Below are positions 25,236 to 34,789 of a stretch of DNA of 64,000 bases, one piece after another. How positions within the stretch are numbered: position 1 is the first letter of the stretch; every line of letters starts with the position of its first letter. The position numbers and the translations under genes were made by a program. The notes below the pieces were generated by a model. It worked only from the letters and a program-made list of their open reading frames with translations. It was not told where the DNA came from and made no database searches. This DNA is from Endozoicomonas sp965208385 (GTDB taxonomy: Bacteria > Pseudomonadota > Gammaproteobacteria > Pseudomonadales > Endozoicomonadaceae), in the NCBI GenBank assembly GCA_965208385.1, contig CBDBOO010000004.1, forward strand, positions 62,001-126,000, read 5' to 3'.

Positions 25236-26628
25236 GGGTGTGTGGCTTGAATAATGTCAGGCATGCAGGTTGTGAGCCACTGGAAACCCGTAGCGATCCA
25301 TCTTCGACCAGAAAGCATCCCGATAACCCGTTGACTTCGCCAGAGCTCGTAATGTTAATAGCATTGACGCCCCTTGTTCCTTCCATCGCATGCCTGACTT
25401 ACACATGCGCTGCTTAACCAGCGTTTTGCAAGCAGCTTCTGTTACACCAGTACCAATTGGTAACTTGTTTTCCAACGCTTCTGGATAAATCATTTGGTGC
25501 CAGTGATTTTTGAAATAAGTTCTGGCTTTATCCAGTTTTTCTTTAGAAACAAGACGTTTATTCCCGGGAGCTGCTTTCTTTAATTCCAACCATAAACGTT
25601 TTGCCTTACCAGGGGTGTTTTTTAATTCGTGCAGTGTTGATCTTAACCAGGCTTTGCGTTCATTCTGCATTTTTTTACCCGGATATATAGCTTCTGCCGC
25701 TTCTGCCACATATTCGCTAACGTGATAAAAATCCAGAATTTGAATCGATGTAACAGGCTCAAGAAACGTCCAATTATCTGGCGCCCCATCAGCAACTCCA
25801 ACGTAAGTGGCATCAGGAAAACGAGACTTCATTTTCTCAATGTCAGAAGAGAACCGCCTTATAAAAGTTTCTTTTCCGTATTCGGGGGCAGCGGCAGCGT
25901 ACACCGTGTGCATTCGATTTCCTTCTTCATCATAAAGCGCAATAGTTCCGCACATTGCAATTCTGTAGCCCTCTTTATAAAGCAAGTTTGCACCATCCAG
26001 CCCCAAGCTAACTGTGGCTACTGGCTCGGGTAAATCCGGTAATTCATAAGTCCAGGATTCTTCTTTGGCCTGAGCAATACTGGCAACAACTTCTGCCAGG
26101 TCTTTAGCGGTTCTTCGATGGATTTTACGTCCGTGGTTTCTTAGAAAATCTTGCTCTACTTCAGTGGAAGGCATGTGGGCAAACTTCCAACTGACCATGC
26201 AGGCATGTCGCGGGGTTGAATTAACAACAATTCGTGCAGATTGATCAAGGGGACAATAAATAGCACCGCCTTCACGACTTTGATAGATAAAACGATTGAC
26301 CCTAACCGCTCCCCATGGAGTTTCATAAACCTTCAATTCTTTTTTACTTTTACTGGTCAACCGAACATTGCCAAGCGTAATGGGAGAACCGTCAGTATCA
26401 AGCCACTCAAGTTGCTTTTTTGTTCCCAGTTGTCCCGCTTCATTTAAGGCATCTTGCAAATGATTTTCGAAATCCACCATTGAGCGATTGTGCGGGATTT
26501 TGATAACGATTTCTGTGATTTCATCGTTGGATGAAAGGACTGAGCTGTACATATTTCTCAACGCCAAAAAGCCTATACGACCATACTAGTGTAGTCGTTT
26601 TTCTTGACATTGTTTAAATCACACACCC
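25236..26628 (-). mobile_element. ISKra4-type insertion sequence, copy 2 (1393 bp)
   Basis: Same 1393-bp element as at 8140-9532, opposite orientation. Inverted repeats start GGGTGTGTG, with the 8-bp target duplication CCTTAGTG at 25228-25235 and 26629-26636. The full-length intact copy lies 16 kb from the first, making the interval invertible by recombination between inverted copies. Confidence 0.95.
25257..26552 (-). CDS. ISKra4 family transposase (copy 2)
   Basis: Near-identical to the transposase at 8216-9511; visible differences are PIGTGVTEAACK for PIGSG and GYRDAFW for GYWDAFW. The catalytic acids and the IL DFYHV segment are present. ATG at 26552 is used, with a TTG at 26567 as alternative. 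Ser to Thr in the PIGSG motif, next to the catalytic Glu, might affect activity. Confidence 0.92.
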   Translation of the reverse strand: MYSSVLSSNDEITEIVIKIPHNRSMVDFENHLQDALNEAGQLGTKKQLEWLDTDGSPITLGNVRLTSKSKKELKVYETPWGAVRVNRFIYQSREGGAIYCPLDQSARIVVNSTPRHACMVSWKFAHMPSTEVEQDFLRNHGRKIHRRTAKDLAEVVASIAQAKEESWTYELPDLPEPVATVSLGLDGANLLYKEGYRIAMCGTIALYDEEGNRMHTVYAAAAPEYGKETFIRRFSSDIEKMKSRFPDATYVGVADGAPDNWTFLEPVTSIQILDFYHVSEYVAEAAEAIYPGKKMQNERKAWLRSTLHELKNTPGKAKRLWLELKKAAPGNKRLVSKEKLDKARTYFKNHWHQMIYPEALENKLPIGTGVTEAACKTLVKQRMCKSGMRWKEQGASMLLTLRALAKSTGYRDAFWSKMDRYGFPVAHNLHA

Positions 26629-26810
26629 CCTTAGTGAATAAGGTGTCTTCTTTATACTGGATTAAGAAGATACTGGATTAACAAGGGATTACTGACAACG
26701 TTCCTGACGTTGTTTAGCATATGCTCATCTTTGGAGGTGGCGGGGCGACTTGCATCACCAATGACGTTGGGTAGATCACCCCTGTTCATATTTAAATTCA
26801 GATATCAAAA

Positions 26811-27095
26811 ATGCACTATTATCGATGGCAGGATGAAAACCTTATTCTCAAATGCCACTTGCAGCCGAAAGCTAAAACCGACGAGTTTTCCGGATTGCAC
26901 GGTGACAGCCTGAAAATTCGAATCAAGGCGCCTCCCGTGGATGGCAAAGCGAATGCTTATCTGATCAAGTTCATCGCCAAGGCGTTTGGTGTGGCTAAAA
27001 ACAAGGTCTCCATCATAAGTGGCGAACTGTCCCGGGAGAAACGGATATGCATCAATAACCCCAAAATCATTCCTCCTGAATTGTCAATCAGCTAA
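26811..27095 (+). CDS. yggU: DUF167 (YggU) family protein
   Basis: 94-residue DUF167 protein with the family pattern VDGKANAYLIKFIAKAFGV and SIISGELSREKRICI. Conserved small protein of unknown biochemical role. It starts a run with yqiA, 49 bp downstream; the usual partner yggT is absent. A 7-bp inverted repeat (ACAACGT/ACGTTGT, 26695-26713) lies about 100 bp upstream. Confidence 0.87.
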   Translation: MHYYRWQDENLILKCHLQPKAKTDEFSGLHGDSLKIRIKAPPVDGKANAYLIKFIAKAFGVAKNKVSIISGELSREKRICINNPKIIPPELSIS

Positions 27096-27144
27096 CGTCT
27101 GGTTGCCATTATGTTTTCATTTCTCGACTCAAAGAAAAATTACA

Positions 27145-27750
27145 ATGAATGAATTACCACTACTGATTTATCTGCACGGCCTGAACAGTTCACCGGCTTC
27201 GGAAAAAGCCCGGCATACCAGAGAGTTTATCCGGGCGCAGTCCCTGAACCTGGAGGTGAAAATCCCCCAGCTTCCAGTGGAACCCGATGAAGTTGTTTCT
27301 TTGCTGCAATCTTTGGTCAATGATGCCGGCTCACGCCCTGTGTACATTGTGGGCAGCTCTCTGGGTGGTTTTCTGGGAACCTGGTTGCAGGATTATCTAT
27401 TGAGCCGGAATTCCGAGAGTCTGGTTAAACTGGTACTGATTAATCCTGCCGTTAATATCTATGAACGCTTTGAGGAATTTCTTGGCCCCCAGGTCAATAT
27501 GTACACCGAAGAGCACTGGACACTGACCCATAGACATGCTGAACAGCTGCGTGAGTTAGAAGTTGAAGAACTGAAAACACCGGAAGATATTTTCTTACTG
27601 GTTCAAACAGACGATGAAGTGCTGGATTACCGCCTGGCTGTTAATAAATATAAAAACTGTCGTTCAATTATCCAGCAGGGTGGCGATCACAGCTTTGTTG
27701 ATTACGAGCGCATGCTACCGGTAATTTTCGAATTCTTTGGTGTTTCCTGA
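27145..27750 (+). CDS. yqiA: Esterase YqiA, alpha/beta-hydrolase (UPF0227)
   Basis: 201 residues, alpha/beta-hydrolase fold. N-terminal LIYLHGLNSSPAS oxyanion region, nucleophile elbow VGSSLGGFLG with Ser near residue 72, Asp in LLVQTDDEVLDY and catalytic His in GGDHSFVDYE. E. coli YqiA is an esterase on short-chain substrates. ATG 27145 gives the family N-terminus MNELPLLIYLHG; the longer open frame overlaps yggU. In enterobacteria yqiA sits directly before parE; here an acyl-CoA synthetase on the other strand intervenes. Confidence 0.92.
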   Translation: MNELPLLIYLHGLNSSPASEKARHTREFIRAQSLNLEVKIPQLPVEPDEVVSLLQSLVNDAGSRPVYIVGSSLGGFLGTWLQDYLLSRNSESLVKLVLINPAVNIYERFEEFLGPQVNMYTEEHWTLTHRHAEQLRELEVEELKTPEDIFLLVQTDDEVLDYRLAVNKYKNCRSIIQQGGDHSFVDYERMLPVIFEFFGVS

Positions 27751-27876
27751 TGTTGTTCAAATCACTGTTATTTTGAAAATAAGAGTGATTTGAATTCTTG
27801 CCGACTACCAGTATTTCCAGTTGTCCAGGTATATTCATGTCAATGCACCGGCGTATTGAAGACGATGGAAATAGTC

Positions 27877-29391
27877 TCAATAAAGCTTTTGGGGTATATG
27901 GCTTAAATCTCGTTTTAATCCGGGTTTATCAATGGCACCCACTGATGTTCTGGGCATTTGTTCCAGCACTGAAAGACGGGTTGGCAATTTGTAAGAGGGC
28001 AGCTGTGGGCATAACCAGTCCCTCAGTTCACTCAGATCCAGTGGCTTGGCTTTTGGAACAATGCAGGCACAAATAGCTTCACCCCACCGGTCGCAGGGCG
28101 TGCCCAGTACTGCACATTCGCTGACTCCCGGATGGCAGTCGAGCATAGCTTCAACTTCCTGTGCTGATACACGGTAACCGCCGCTTTCGATAATATCCAG
28201 ATTACGATGCCCAAGAAGTTGATAGTCGCCGGATTCTCTTTTTATGGCCAGTTCACCGGTTCGATACCAGCCATGGTTAAAGGCATCACGACTCAACTGA
28301 GCTTTTCCATAATACTCTTTAAATAATTGTGCACTTCTTACCTCCAGTTCACCCGGACCACCTGTGGTAATTTCGCTGCCCGTATCGTCCACCAGTCGAA
28401 GATTAATGCCAGGCAGCGGAATGCCTGTAATCCCTGATTGATGCGATTCAGCCATCGAATTGTAGAGAATCATTCCACACTCTGTTTTGCCATAACGAAA
28501 CCAGAGTGGTTGGCCACTGATTTCAGACCACTGCTCCTGAAGTTCTGGCATCAGGGGGCTTGAGCCTACGATGGCATGGCGAAGGTGTTTTAATCCATGT
28601 TGCCACTGGATTTGCTGTTGATCCGATGTCTTATGCCAGGCATCAATCAGATACTGGTAAATGGTTGGAACAGCTGTGAACAGGGTTGTATCGCCGGATG
28701 CCAGTAAATTCCAGACAGCATCGGTTTTAAACGTATCCACTAATCGACAGCAGGCGCCAGCCGCCATGGAGCAGAGTAAACCATGAATTAACCCGTGAGT
28801 ACTGGCCAGGGGAAGAACATGCAGCAGATGATCTCCGGGTTGCCAGTCGAGCGCCTGACTCAAGGCTTTCATCTGGGCAGACAGGGATGAAAAAGAGTGA
28901 ACCACGGGTTTCGGATGGCTGTCAGTACCACTGCTGAATAATATGACTGCGCTATCATCGGGGCTCCCGAGTTTCAGTGGAACAATACAGCGCTCCTTAT
29001 TGGCTTCAACGCATACCAGATGTATTGAGACCAGCTGTGCCAGATAGTGTGCTTCAGCCCTGAGGCGGGATGGATACACAACGGTTTGTATCTTGAGATC
29101 ATCAAGACGCCATTGCCATTCAGACAATGACATCATGGGGTCCAGTGGAACGGCTATTCCATCTGCAAGCCAGATAGCCAGTATTGCAATCATTGATGAC
29201 GCCTGACGATCAGCGAAAAAGGCTATTCGTGGACGTTCATTCACAGCGTTATTGTTGAGTGGGCAACTCTTTAAAGAGCTGGCCAGTAGCCGGGATTGTT
29301 GAACCAGTGATTCATATTTATGTTCTTGTTCAGAATCAATGATGGCAATATGGTCTGGCGGGTGACCAATTATCTGGGATAAAAATGGCAT
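27877..29391 (-). CDS. AMP-binding acyl-CoA synthetase (ACSF3/malonyl-CoA synthetase-like)
   Basis: Adenylate-forming enzyme of about 504 residues that activates a carboxylic acid to its CoA thioester. Motifs: ILFSSGTDSHPKPVVHS (A3, slightly divergent), RYGKTECGM (A5), WYRTGE (A7, with Glu for Asp), GHRNLDIIESGGYRVSAQEVE (A8 hinge) and the C-terminal lysine region TSVGAIDKPGLK. The pattern is nearest the malonate/methylmalonate or medium-chain group; the substrate cannot be read from sequence. ATG 29391 has GAAGAG 6 nt upstream and is preferred to GTG 29412. It is inserted between yqiA and parE, convergent with yqiA. Confidence 0.85.
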   Translation of the reverse strand: MPFLSQIIGHPPDHIAIIDSEQEHKYESLVQQSRLLASSLKSCPLNNNAVNERPRIAFFADRQASSMIAILAIWLADGIAVPLDPMMSLSEWQWRLDDLKIQTVVYPSRLRAEAHYLAQLVSIHLVCVEANKERCIVPLKLGSPDDSAVILFSSGTDSHPKPVVHSFSSLSAQMKALSQALDWQPGDHLLHVLPLASTHGLIHGLLCSMAAGACCRLVDTFKTDAVWNLLASGDTTLFTAVPTIYQYLIDAWHKTSDQQQIQWQHGLKHLRHAIVGSSPLMPELQEQWSEISGQPLWFRYGKTECGMILYNSMAESHQSGITGIPLPGINLRLVDDTGSEITTGGPGELEVRSAQLFKEYYGKAQLSRDAFNHGWYRTGELAIKRESGDYQLLGHRNLDIIESGGYRVSAQEVEAMLDCHPGVSECAVLGTPCDRWGEAICACIVPKAKPLDLSELRDWLCPQLPSYKLPTRLSVLEQMPRTSVGAIDKPGLKRDLSHIPQKLY

Positions 29392-29582
29392 CAGATGCTC
29401 TTCGATTCCCACAGGTGGCGAAAGTATAGTCAGGCAGATTGGAACGGGTGGAATTAATCGCTTTTACGAATACTTCCTGCACAATTTAATTCGGTTCCGG
29501 GGGGGAAGGTGTCATGGCTGCTTGGATTTAACAGGCTCTATTCGTTACACTGCTCGAAGCCACTATTTTTAAGCAAGGACTC

Positions 29583-31469
29583 ATGGGAAACAATTATACC
29601 GCCGAAGCCATTGAAGTACTCAGTGGTCTGGACCCGGTTCGAAAACGACCGGGCATGTACACTGATACGACTCGACCTAATCATCTCGCCCAGGAAATCA
29701 TAGACAACAGTGTCGATGAAGCTCTGGCCGGTCACGCCAGTCGGGTGCGGCTCACATTACATAAAGACAACTCACTGGAAGTCAGTGATGATGGTCGGGG
29801 CATGCCTACGGATATTCATCCGGAACATGGCATCTCAGGCGTCGAACTGATTCTGACTCGCCTGCACGCCGGAGGAAAGTTCTCCAACAAGAACTACCAG
29901 TTCTCCGGAGGTCTGCACGGCGTTGGTATTTCTGTTGTGAATGCGCTTTCTACGCGCCTTGAAGTGACGGTAAAGCGTGACAGCAAGGTTCTGGCCATCA
30001 GTTTTAAAGATGGTTATAAAGACGAAGAACTGCATCAGGTAGACACCTGTGGTCGACGTAACACTGGCACAGTGGTTCATTTCTGGCCTGATCCCCAATA
30101 TTTTGATTCGGCAAAATTCTCTGTGGGCCGGTTGATGCACGTGCTGAGGGCAAAAGCCGTACTTTGCCCCGGACTGCGGGTTGAATTTGAAGACAAACAC
30201 ACCGGTGATATCACGGAATGGTATTACGAAGATGGTCTTAAGGATTACCTGAGAGGCACCACTCACGGTTATTCTACGTTGCCTGCTGAACCGTTCACCG
30301 GTTCCCTGAAAGGCGAAAAAGAAGCAGTAGACTGGGCCGTTCAGTGGTTACCGGAAGGCGGTGAACTTCTCACCGAAAGCTATGTAAACCTGATTCCAAC
30401 CCCATTGGGAGGAACACACGTCAATGGTTTTCGTACCGGTTTACTGGAAGCCATTCGGGAGTTCTGTGAGTTCCGGAATCTGATGCCTCGTGGCATAAAG
30501 CTTGGGCCGGACGATTTATGGGAAAACTGCGCTTATGTGTTGTCAGCCAAGCTGGCCGATCCGCAGTTTTCCGGACAGACCAAAGAAAGACTGTCATCCC
30601 GCGAATGCGCGGCCTTCGTGTCAGGCGTGGCGAAAGACGCTTTCAGCCTGTGGCTGAACCAGCATACGGCAGAAGGCGAGTTGCTGGCAGAGTTGTGCAT
30701 CAATAATGCCCAGAAGCGCATGCGTAAATCCAAAAAAGTCGCCCGTAAAAAAGTGACCCAGGGACCGGCTCTGCCGGGCAAACTGGCCGATTGTTCCAGT
30801 CAGGATTTGAAGTACACCGAATTGTTTCTGGTGGAAGGCGACTCGGCAGGTGGTTCTGCCAAACAGGCACGGGATCGTGAATACCAGGCCATAATGCCGT
30901 TGCGTGGGAAAATTCTGAACAGCTGGGAAGTGGACTCTTCCGAAGTGCTGGCTTCCCAGGAAATACATGATGTCTCTGTGGCCCTGGGTGTTGATCCGGG
31001 CTCGGACAATATAGACGGTTTACGCTACGGAAAAATCTGCATTCTCGCAGACGCCGACTCGGACGGGCTGCATATTGCCACTCTATTGTGCGCGCTATTT
31101 GTACAACACTTCCGACCCCTGGTGGAGAAAGGGCATATTTATGTGGCCATGCCACCTTTGTATAGAATTGACGTTGCCAAGGAAGTTTTTTACGCCCTTG
31201 ATGAATCTGAAAAAGAAGGTGTGCTTGAGCGAATAAAGGCGGAGAAGAAGCGGGGCAAGGTTAATGTTCAACGCTTCAAGGGACTGGGTGAAATGAACCC
31301 GTTGCAGCTTCGTGAAACCACCATGTCTTCAGACACCCGTCGCTTGGTTCAGTTAACCCTGGACGACGTAATGGAAACCACTCAGAAAATGGACATGCTT
31401 CTGGCGAAAAAACGCAGCAGCGACCGGAAAACATGGCTGGAAGATAAAGGTAATCTTGTGGATCTATGA
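29583..31469 (+). CDS. parE: DNA topoisomerase IV subunit B
   Basis: ATPase subunit of topoisomerase IV, which decatenates daughter chromosomes with ParC. 628 residues, normal length. GHKL ATPase motifs EIIDNSVDEALAG and SDDGRGMPTDIH; FSGGLHGVGISVVNALS; transducer domain; Toprim domain with EGDSAGGSAKQ and ILADADSDGLHI; C-terminal FKGLGEMNPLQL. AAGGA lies 5 nt before the ATG. parC is not in the window. Confidence 0.97.
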   Translation: MGNNYTAEAIEVLSGLDPVRKRPGMYTDTTRPNHLAQEIIDNSVDEALAGHASRVRLTLHKDNSLEVSDDGRGMPTDIHPEHGISGVELILTRLHAGGKFSNKNYQFSGGLHGVGISVVNALSTRLEVTVKRDSKVLAISFKDGYKDEELHQVDTCGRRNTGTVVHFWPDPQYFDSAKFSVGRLMHVLRAKAVLCPGLRVEFEDKHTGDITEWYYEDGLKDYLRGTTHGYSTLPAEPFTGSLKGEKEAVDWAVQWLPEGGELLTESYVNLIPTPLGGTHVNGFRTGLLEAIREFCEFRNLMPRGIKLGPDDLWENCAYVLSAKLADPQFSGQTKERLSSRECAAFVSGVAKDAFSLWLNQHTAEGELLAELCINNAQKRMRKSKKVARKKVTQGPALPGKLADCSSQDLKYTELFLVEGDSAGGSAKQARDREYQAIMPLRGKILNSWEVDSSEVLASQEIHDVSVALGVDPGSDNIDGLRYGKICILADADSDGLHIATLLCALFVQHFRPLVEKGHIYVAMPPLYRIDVAKEVFYALDESEKEGVLERIKAEKKRGKVNVQRFKGLGEMNPLQLRETTMSSDTRRLVQLTLDDVMETTQKMDMLLAKKRSSDRKTWLEDKGNLVDL

Positions 31470-31852
31470 TTTCGTGTTGAGTGTCATCGTGAAGTTTGAC
31501 AACGGTTCACCACAAGGATTGGCAAACTACTGTCAGGCAAGGGAGAGGGCTTTTTTATCAGTGCTACTCGGCAGTTTTTTTGCCAATCCTAACGATAAAT
31601 CAACCTCTTTTTGCCAGACATGACGAATGAAATGCCAATCTTTCTGGATAATCCTTAAACGTGAGCCCTTGTCCAGCAAGACTTAGCCTTTGACAATCTT
31701 TGCAAAACTTCGCGGTTACATTCACGTGTGTTGGAAGCACCATAAGCCGGTTACTCCAACACCGTTAGGCAGTGACACGCTATGCCAATCTTTCATTAAA
31801 CGACCAGTTTTTGATTGGCAACAGTCTCATAGAAATGATGAGTCTTAAGAAA
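31470..31852. other. Intergenic region with five TGCCAAT/ATTGGCA motifs
   Basis: No gene visible in 383 bp. It holds a 12-bp perfect inverted repeat (AGGATTGGCAAA at 31515-31526, TTTGCCAATCCT at 31579-31590), a 13-bp direct repeat ATGCCAATCTTTC (31632-31644 and 31782-31794) and another GATTGGCA (31813-31820). It could be a regulator-binding array or remnants of a small element. Confidence 0.55.
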
Positions 31853-32767
31853 TTACTCTGGCGTGCCCATCAGGAGTTTTAATTGTTGTCGCAGCCAGTT
31901 AAGCCCGGGATCGCTGTTTTTACTGATGTGCCAGCTTACGTAATGCGGTGCTGGCCTCAGTGAAAAAGGTAATTCAAGAATCTGAAGGTCCAGTTTATCG
32001 CACCATTCCAGAGCCAAACGACGATGGGTTGTGCACAGCAGTTCTGTCCTGGAGGCGGCAATCAGCGTGCTCAGTGGCGAATGGCTGTGATAGGCAATTT
32101 TTCGCTGAGGTAGTGGGGTATCGGATAAGCGGGCCATCCGTTCATCCAGTTTTTGAAGTCCCAGACAGATATGTTTTTCAGAAAAATACTGCTCTCTGGT
32201 CAGTGTCTCTTGAATTCTCGGATGATCACGGGCACAGACAACGGCGATATCAAAACTCTTCAGCCATTCCTGCTTAATTGAGGCATGACTAATTACTGCT
32301 GTGCCAATAAATAGATCGGCCTGTCGCTCGCTAAGTGCTGCATAGGCTTCATCGGTTCTATCCACTGAAGGAATCAATCGGGTAGTGATAGAAGGAGCGT
32401 GTTGCTGGCAGTGAATCAGCAGGTTTGGATACAGCAGGTCATCAAGATACACTTCTCCGGCAATAATAAAATTCCGGTCACTGGCCGTCGGGTCAAATTC
32501 AATGCCGCTTCCCAGTCCCTGTTCAAAGGATCGTAAACCATCCTTGATGTGCTGGTGCATGATGATGGCGTGGTTGGTAGGGCGTATACCTCGACCATCC
32601 CGGATGAACAGGGGATCAGGTGTTTTCTGTCGTAATTTGGACATAGCCTTGCTGACGGCTGCTGCTGTCATATTCAGCTGCTCCGCCGCACCACTGATGC
32701 TGCCTGTGCGAATAACGGTATCAAATACCAACAGAAGATTGAGATTATAGTTCCGAAGATCAATCAC
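31853..32767 (-). CDS. LysR family transcriptional regulator
   Basis: 304-residue LysR regulator. The winged helix-turn-helix lies at residues about 8-66 (SISGAAEQLNMTAAAVSKAMSKLR), followed by a substrate-binding domain. The N-terminus DLRNYNLNLLLVFDTVI is of the NodD/YidZ-like subgroup. It starts at GTG 32767 with no better ATG. It is divergent from the alkyl-sulfatase gene across 139 bp, so it is the obvious candidate regulator of that gene (inference). Confidence 0.88.
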   Translation of the reverse strand: MIDLRNYNLNLLLVFDTVIRTGSISGAAEQLNMTAAAVSKAMSKLRQKTPDPLFIRDGRGIRPTNHAIIMHQHIKDGLRSFEQGLGSGIEFDPTASDRNFIIAGEVYLDDLLYPNLLIHCQQHAPSITTRLIPSVDRTDEAYAALSERQADLFIGTAVISHASIKQEWLKSFDIAVVCARDHPRIQETLTREQYFSEKHICLGLQKLDERMARLSDTPLPQRKIAYHSHSPLSTLIAASRTELLCTTHRRLALEWCDKLDLQILELPFSLRPAPHYVSWHISKNSDPGLNWLRQQLKLLMGTPE

Positions 32768-32906
32768 TTAATTAACTCGTTATCTGATTCTGGTGATCAT
32801 TGTTAACTTTTAGTTAACTGTCAATTGTCATATATCGTAATGATACCGGTGTCACAGGATTATAGAATGCGTGGGTATTCCCTCAAAACGGACTCGTTCC
32901 TTACTT

Positions 32907-34772
32907 ATGAAATTCACACGTACCCTGCTGAGCACGGTTGTTGCCAGCGCCTTAATGATTTCTTCTGCTAACGCAGAAATGGTTGAAGATGCTTCCAATA
33001 TGTTTTGGGGCACAGGCGACCGCATCGAAGTCATGGAAAAAACCGGCATCAATCTGGGCTACACCAAAGACAGCGACAAGGTGGCTCCTAAGCTGACCGA
33101 ACACGCTCGTAAAATGGATCAGGGAATTATCAAAGTCGATGACAATATTTTCATGGCTTACGGCTTTGGTCTCGATAGCCCGGTGATGATTGTCGGCGAC
33201 GAAGGCGTGATCATTGTTGATCCGGGTGAGTCTCTGGAACACGGTCTGGCTGCCAAGAAGTATCTGGACAAATACGCGGATGGCAAGCCTGTTGTCGGCA
33301 TCATCTATACCCACAACCACTTTGACCATGTGGGTGGTGTACGTGCCTTTGTTAGTGACGAAGATATGAAGTCCGGCAACGTTAAAATTTACGCTCAGGA
33401 AGGCGTCACTGAAGCGGTAGCTAACTGGTCTTCTAATGTTGGTACCATCCTTGGACACCGTACGGGTTACACCGCTGCTTTTTATGTTGAGCCAGGTGAA
33501 GACGGTTCCGTTAACGATGCACTGGGTCCACAAACTCAGTTCGGTACAACGACCTTTATCGTGCCTAACGTGACGTTCAAAGATCGTTTGGTGGTTAAGG
33601 AAGGAGGTTTTGATTTTGAGTTGATCAACGTTCCGTCCGAAACAAAAGATGAAACGGTTGTTTGGTTCCCGAAGCAGAAGATTATTCACGCTGCAGAAGT
33701 TTTACAGGGTGAGAACTTCCCTAACCTGCACTCCATTCGTGGTACTAAGTTCCGTAACCCTCAGATGTGGTTCAGCGGTATTGACGTAATGCGTGAGCTG
33801 GATGCCGAGTTGATGATTAACTCCCATGGTCGTCCGGTTCAGGGGCAGGATAATGTTGCCTCTGTACTGACCGATTACCGTGATGCCATCCAGTATGTTC
33901 ACGATCAGACCATTCGTTACATGAATATGGGTATGACACCGGACCAACTGGTAGAAAAAGTTAAATTGCCTGAGCATTTGGCTAATGCACCATGGAACGG
34001 TGAGTTCTACGGTACCGTTAACCACGCTGTACGTCAGATGTACGTAGGCTATCTTGGTTTCTTTCAGGCTGACCCATGGGCGCTGGAACCTATGCAGTAC
34101 GACGAACGTGCTGAGCGTATGGTTAAGCTGATGGGTGGTCGTGATAACGTCATGAAAGAAGCCAAAATGGCGATCAAAGACGGAGACTTCACCTGGGCTG
34201 CTGAAATCATGACGCAGGTTATCCGTACCAATCCTAAGGATATGGAAGCCCGTAACCTGAAAGCTCAAGCTTACCGTGGCTGGGCACCAGAGGTTATTAA
34301 TGTTAACTGGCGCAACTGGATACTGACGGCTGCCGCAGAACTGGAAGACAAGATGGATTACTCCTCCAGCGTTAACTTTAACTCCCCTGACGTTCTGCAG
34401 TCCCTGCCGACTAAAAACATCTTTGCCATGCTGACAAGCAAGCTGGACGGTGAAAAGTCAGTGGATACTAATATGACTCTGGCTATCAAACTTCCGGATA
34501 CCGGCGAAACCTTCGCTCTGGAAATTCGTCGCGGCATTGCTCAGTTCTATGAAAAGATGCCTGAAAAGACAGACGTTGTCGTTAATCTGAATCGTTCTCT
34601 GCTGAACGAAGCTCTGATGGGACAAAGCGGAACTATGAATCAGGTTCTGGCCAAAGGTGCAGAAGCAGGAACTTTCTCCATCGAGAAAGGCGACATGGCT
34701 GGTCTGCAGACATTCCTGAGCTACTTCCCACCGGCTCTGACTCCGAAGGACATCAAGCTGATCGTTCGTTAA
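32907..34772 (+). CDS. Exported alkyl sulfatase (BDS1/SdsA-type metallo-beta-lactamase)
   Basis: Class III alkyl sulfatase, 621 residues from ATG 32907 (signal peptide to about SSANA). Hydrolyses alkyl sulfate esters to alcohol and sulfate. Metallo-beta-lactamase core with H136-x-H138-x-D140-H141 (THNHFDHVGG), the HAAEVLQGENFPNLH segment and INSHGRPV. A helical dimerisation domain follows (EAKMAIKDGDFTWAAE), then a C-terminal SCP2-like domain that would bind the alkyl chain. Length and order match SdsA1. An exported enzyme suits scavenging sulfated surfactants or host lipids. The divergent LysR gene is the likely regulator, and a hairpin follows the stop. Confidence 0.9.
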   Translation: MKFTRTLLSTVVASALMISSANAEMVEDASNMFWGTGDRIEVMEKTGINLGYTKDSDKVAPKLTEHARKMDQGIIKVDDNIFMAYGFGLDSPVMIVGDEGVIIVDPGESLEHGLAAKKYLDKYADGKPVVGIIYTHNHFDHVGGVRAFVSDEDMKSGNVKIYAQEGVTEAVANWSSNVGTILGHRTGYTAAFYVEPGEDGSVNDALGPQTQFGTTTFIVPNVTFKDRLVVKEGGFDFELINVPSETKDETVVWFPKQKIIHAAEVLQGENFPNLHSIRGTKFRNPQMWFSGIDVMRELDAELMINSHGRPVQGQDNVASVLTDYRDAIQYVHDQTIRYMNMGMTPDQLVEKVKLPEHLANAPWNGEFYGTVNHAVRQMYVGYLGFFQADPWALEPMQYDERAERMVKLMGGRDNVMKEAKMAIKDGDFTWAAEIMTQVIRTNPKDMEARNLKAQAYRGWAPEVINVNWRNWILTAAAELEDKMDYSSSVNFNSPDVLQSLPTKNIFAMLTSKLDGEKSVDTNMTLAIKLPDTGETFALEIRRGIAQFYEKMPEKTDVVVNLNRSLLNEALMGQSGTMNQVLAKGAEAGTFSIEKGDMAGLQTFLSYFPPALTPKDIKLIVR

Positions 34773-34789
34773 GATCGGTATCATATGAT

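Larger units (their letters stand above)
25224..26647 (+). terminator. focA terminator hairpin split by IS copy 2
   Basis: Left arm GATACCTTA (25224-25232) and right arm TAAGGTGTC (26639-26647) would be 5 bp apart (GTGAA) without the IS and its target duplication. They form a 9-bp stem 20 bp after the focA stop, followed by TTCTTTAT. The IS inserted at the loop. Confidence 0.5.

Noticed and set aside
26710..26913. 67-codon frame overlapping the yggU start
   Set aside because: Out-of-frame overlap with the clear DUF167 gene, no recognisable sequence.
31500..31600. Intrinsic terminator of parE
   Set aside because: The 12-bp inverted repeat arms are 52 bp apart and not followed by a T tract in the right place, so it is not called as a terminator.
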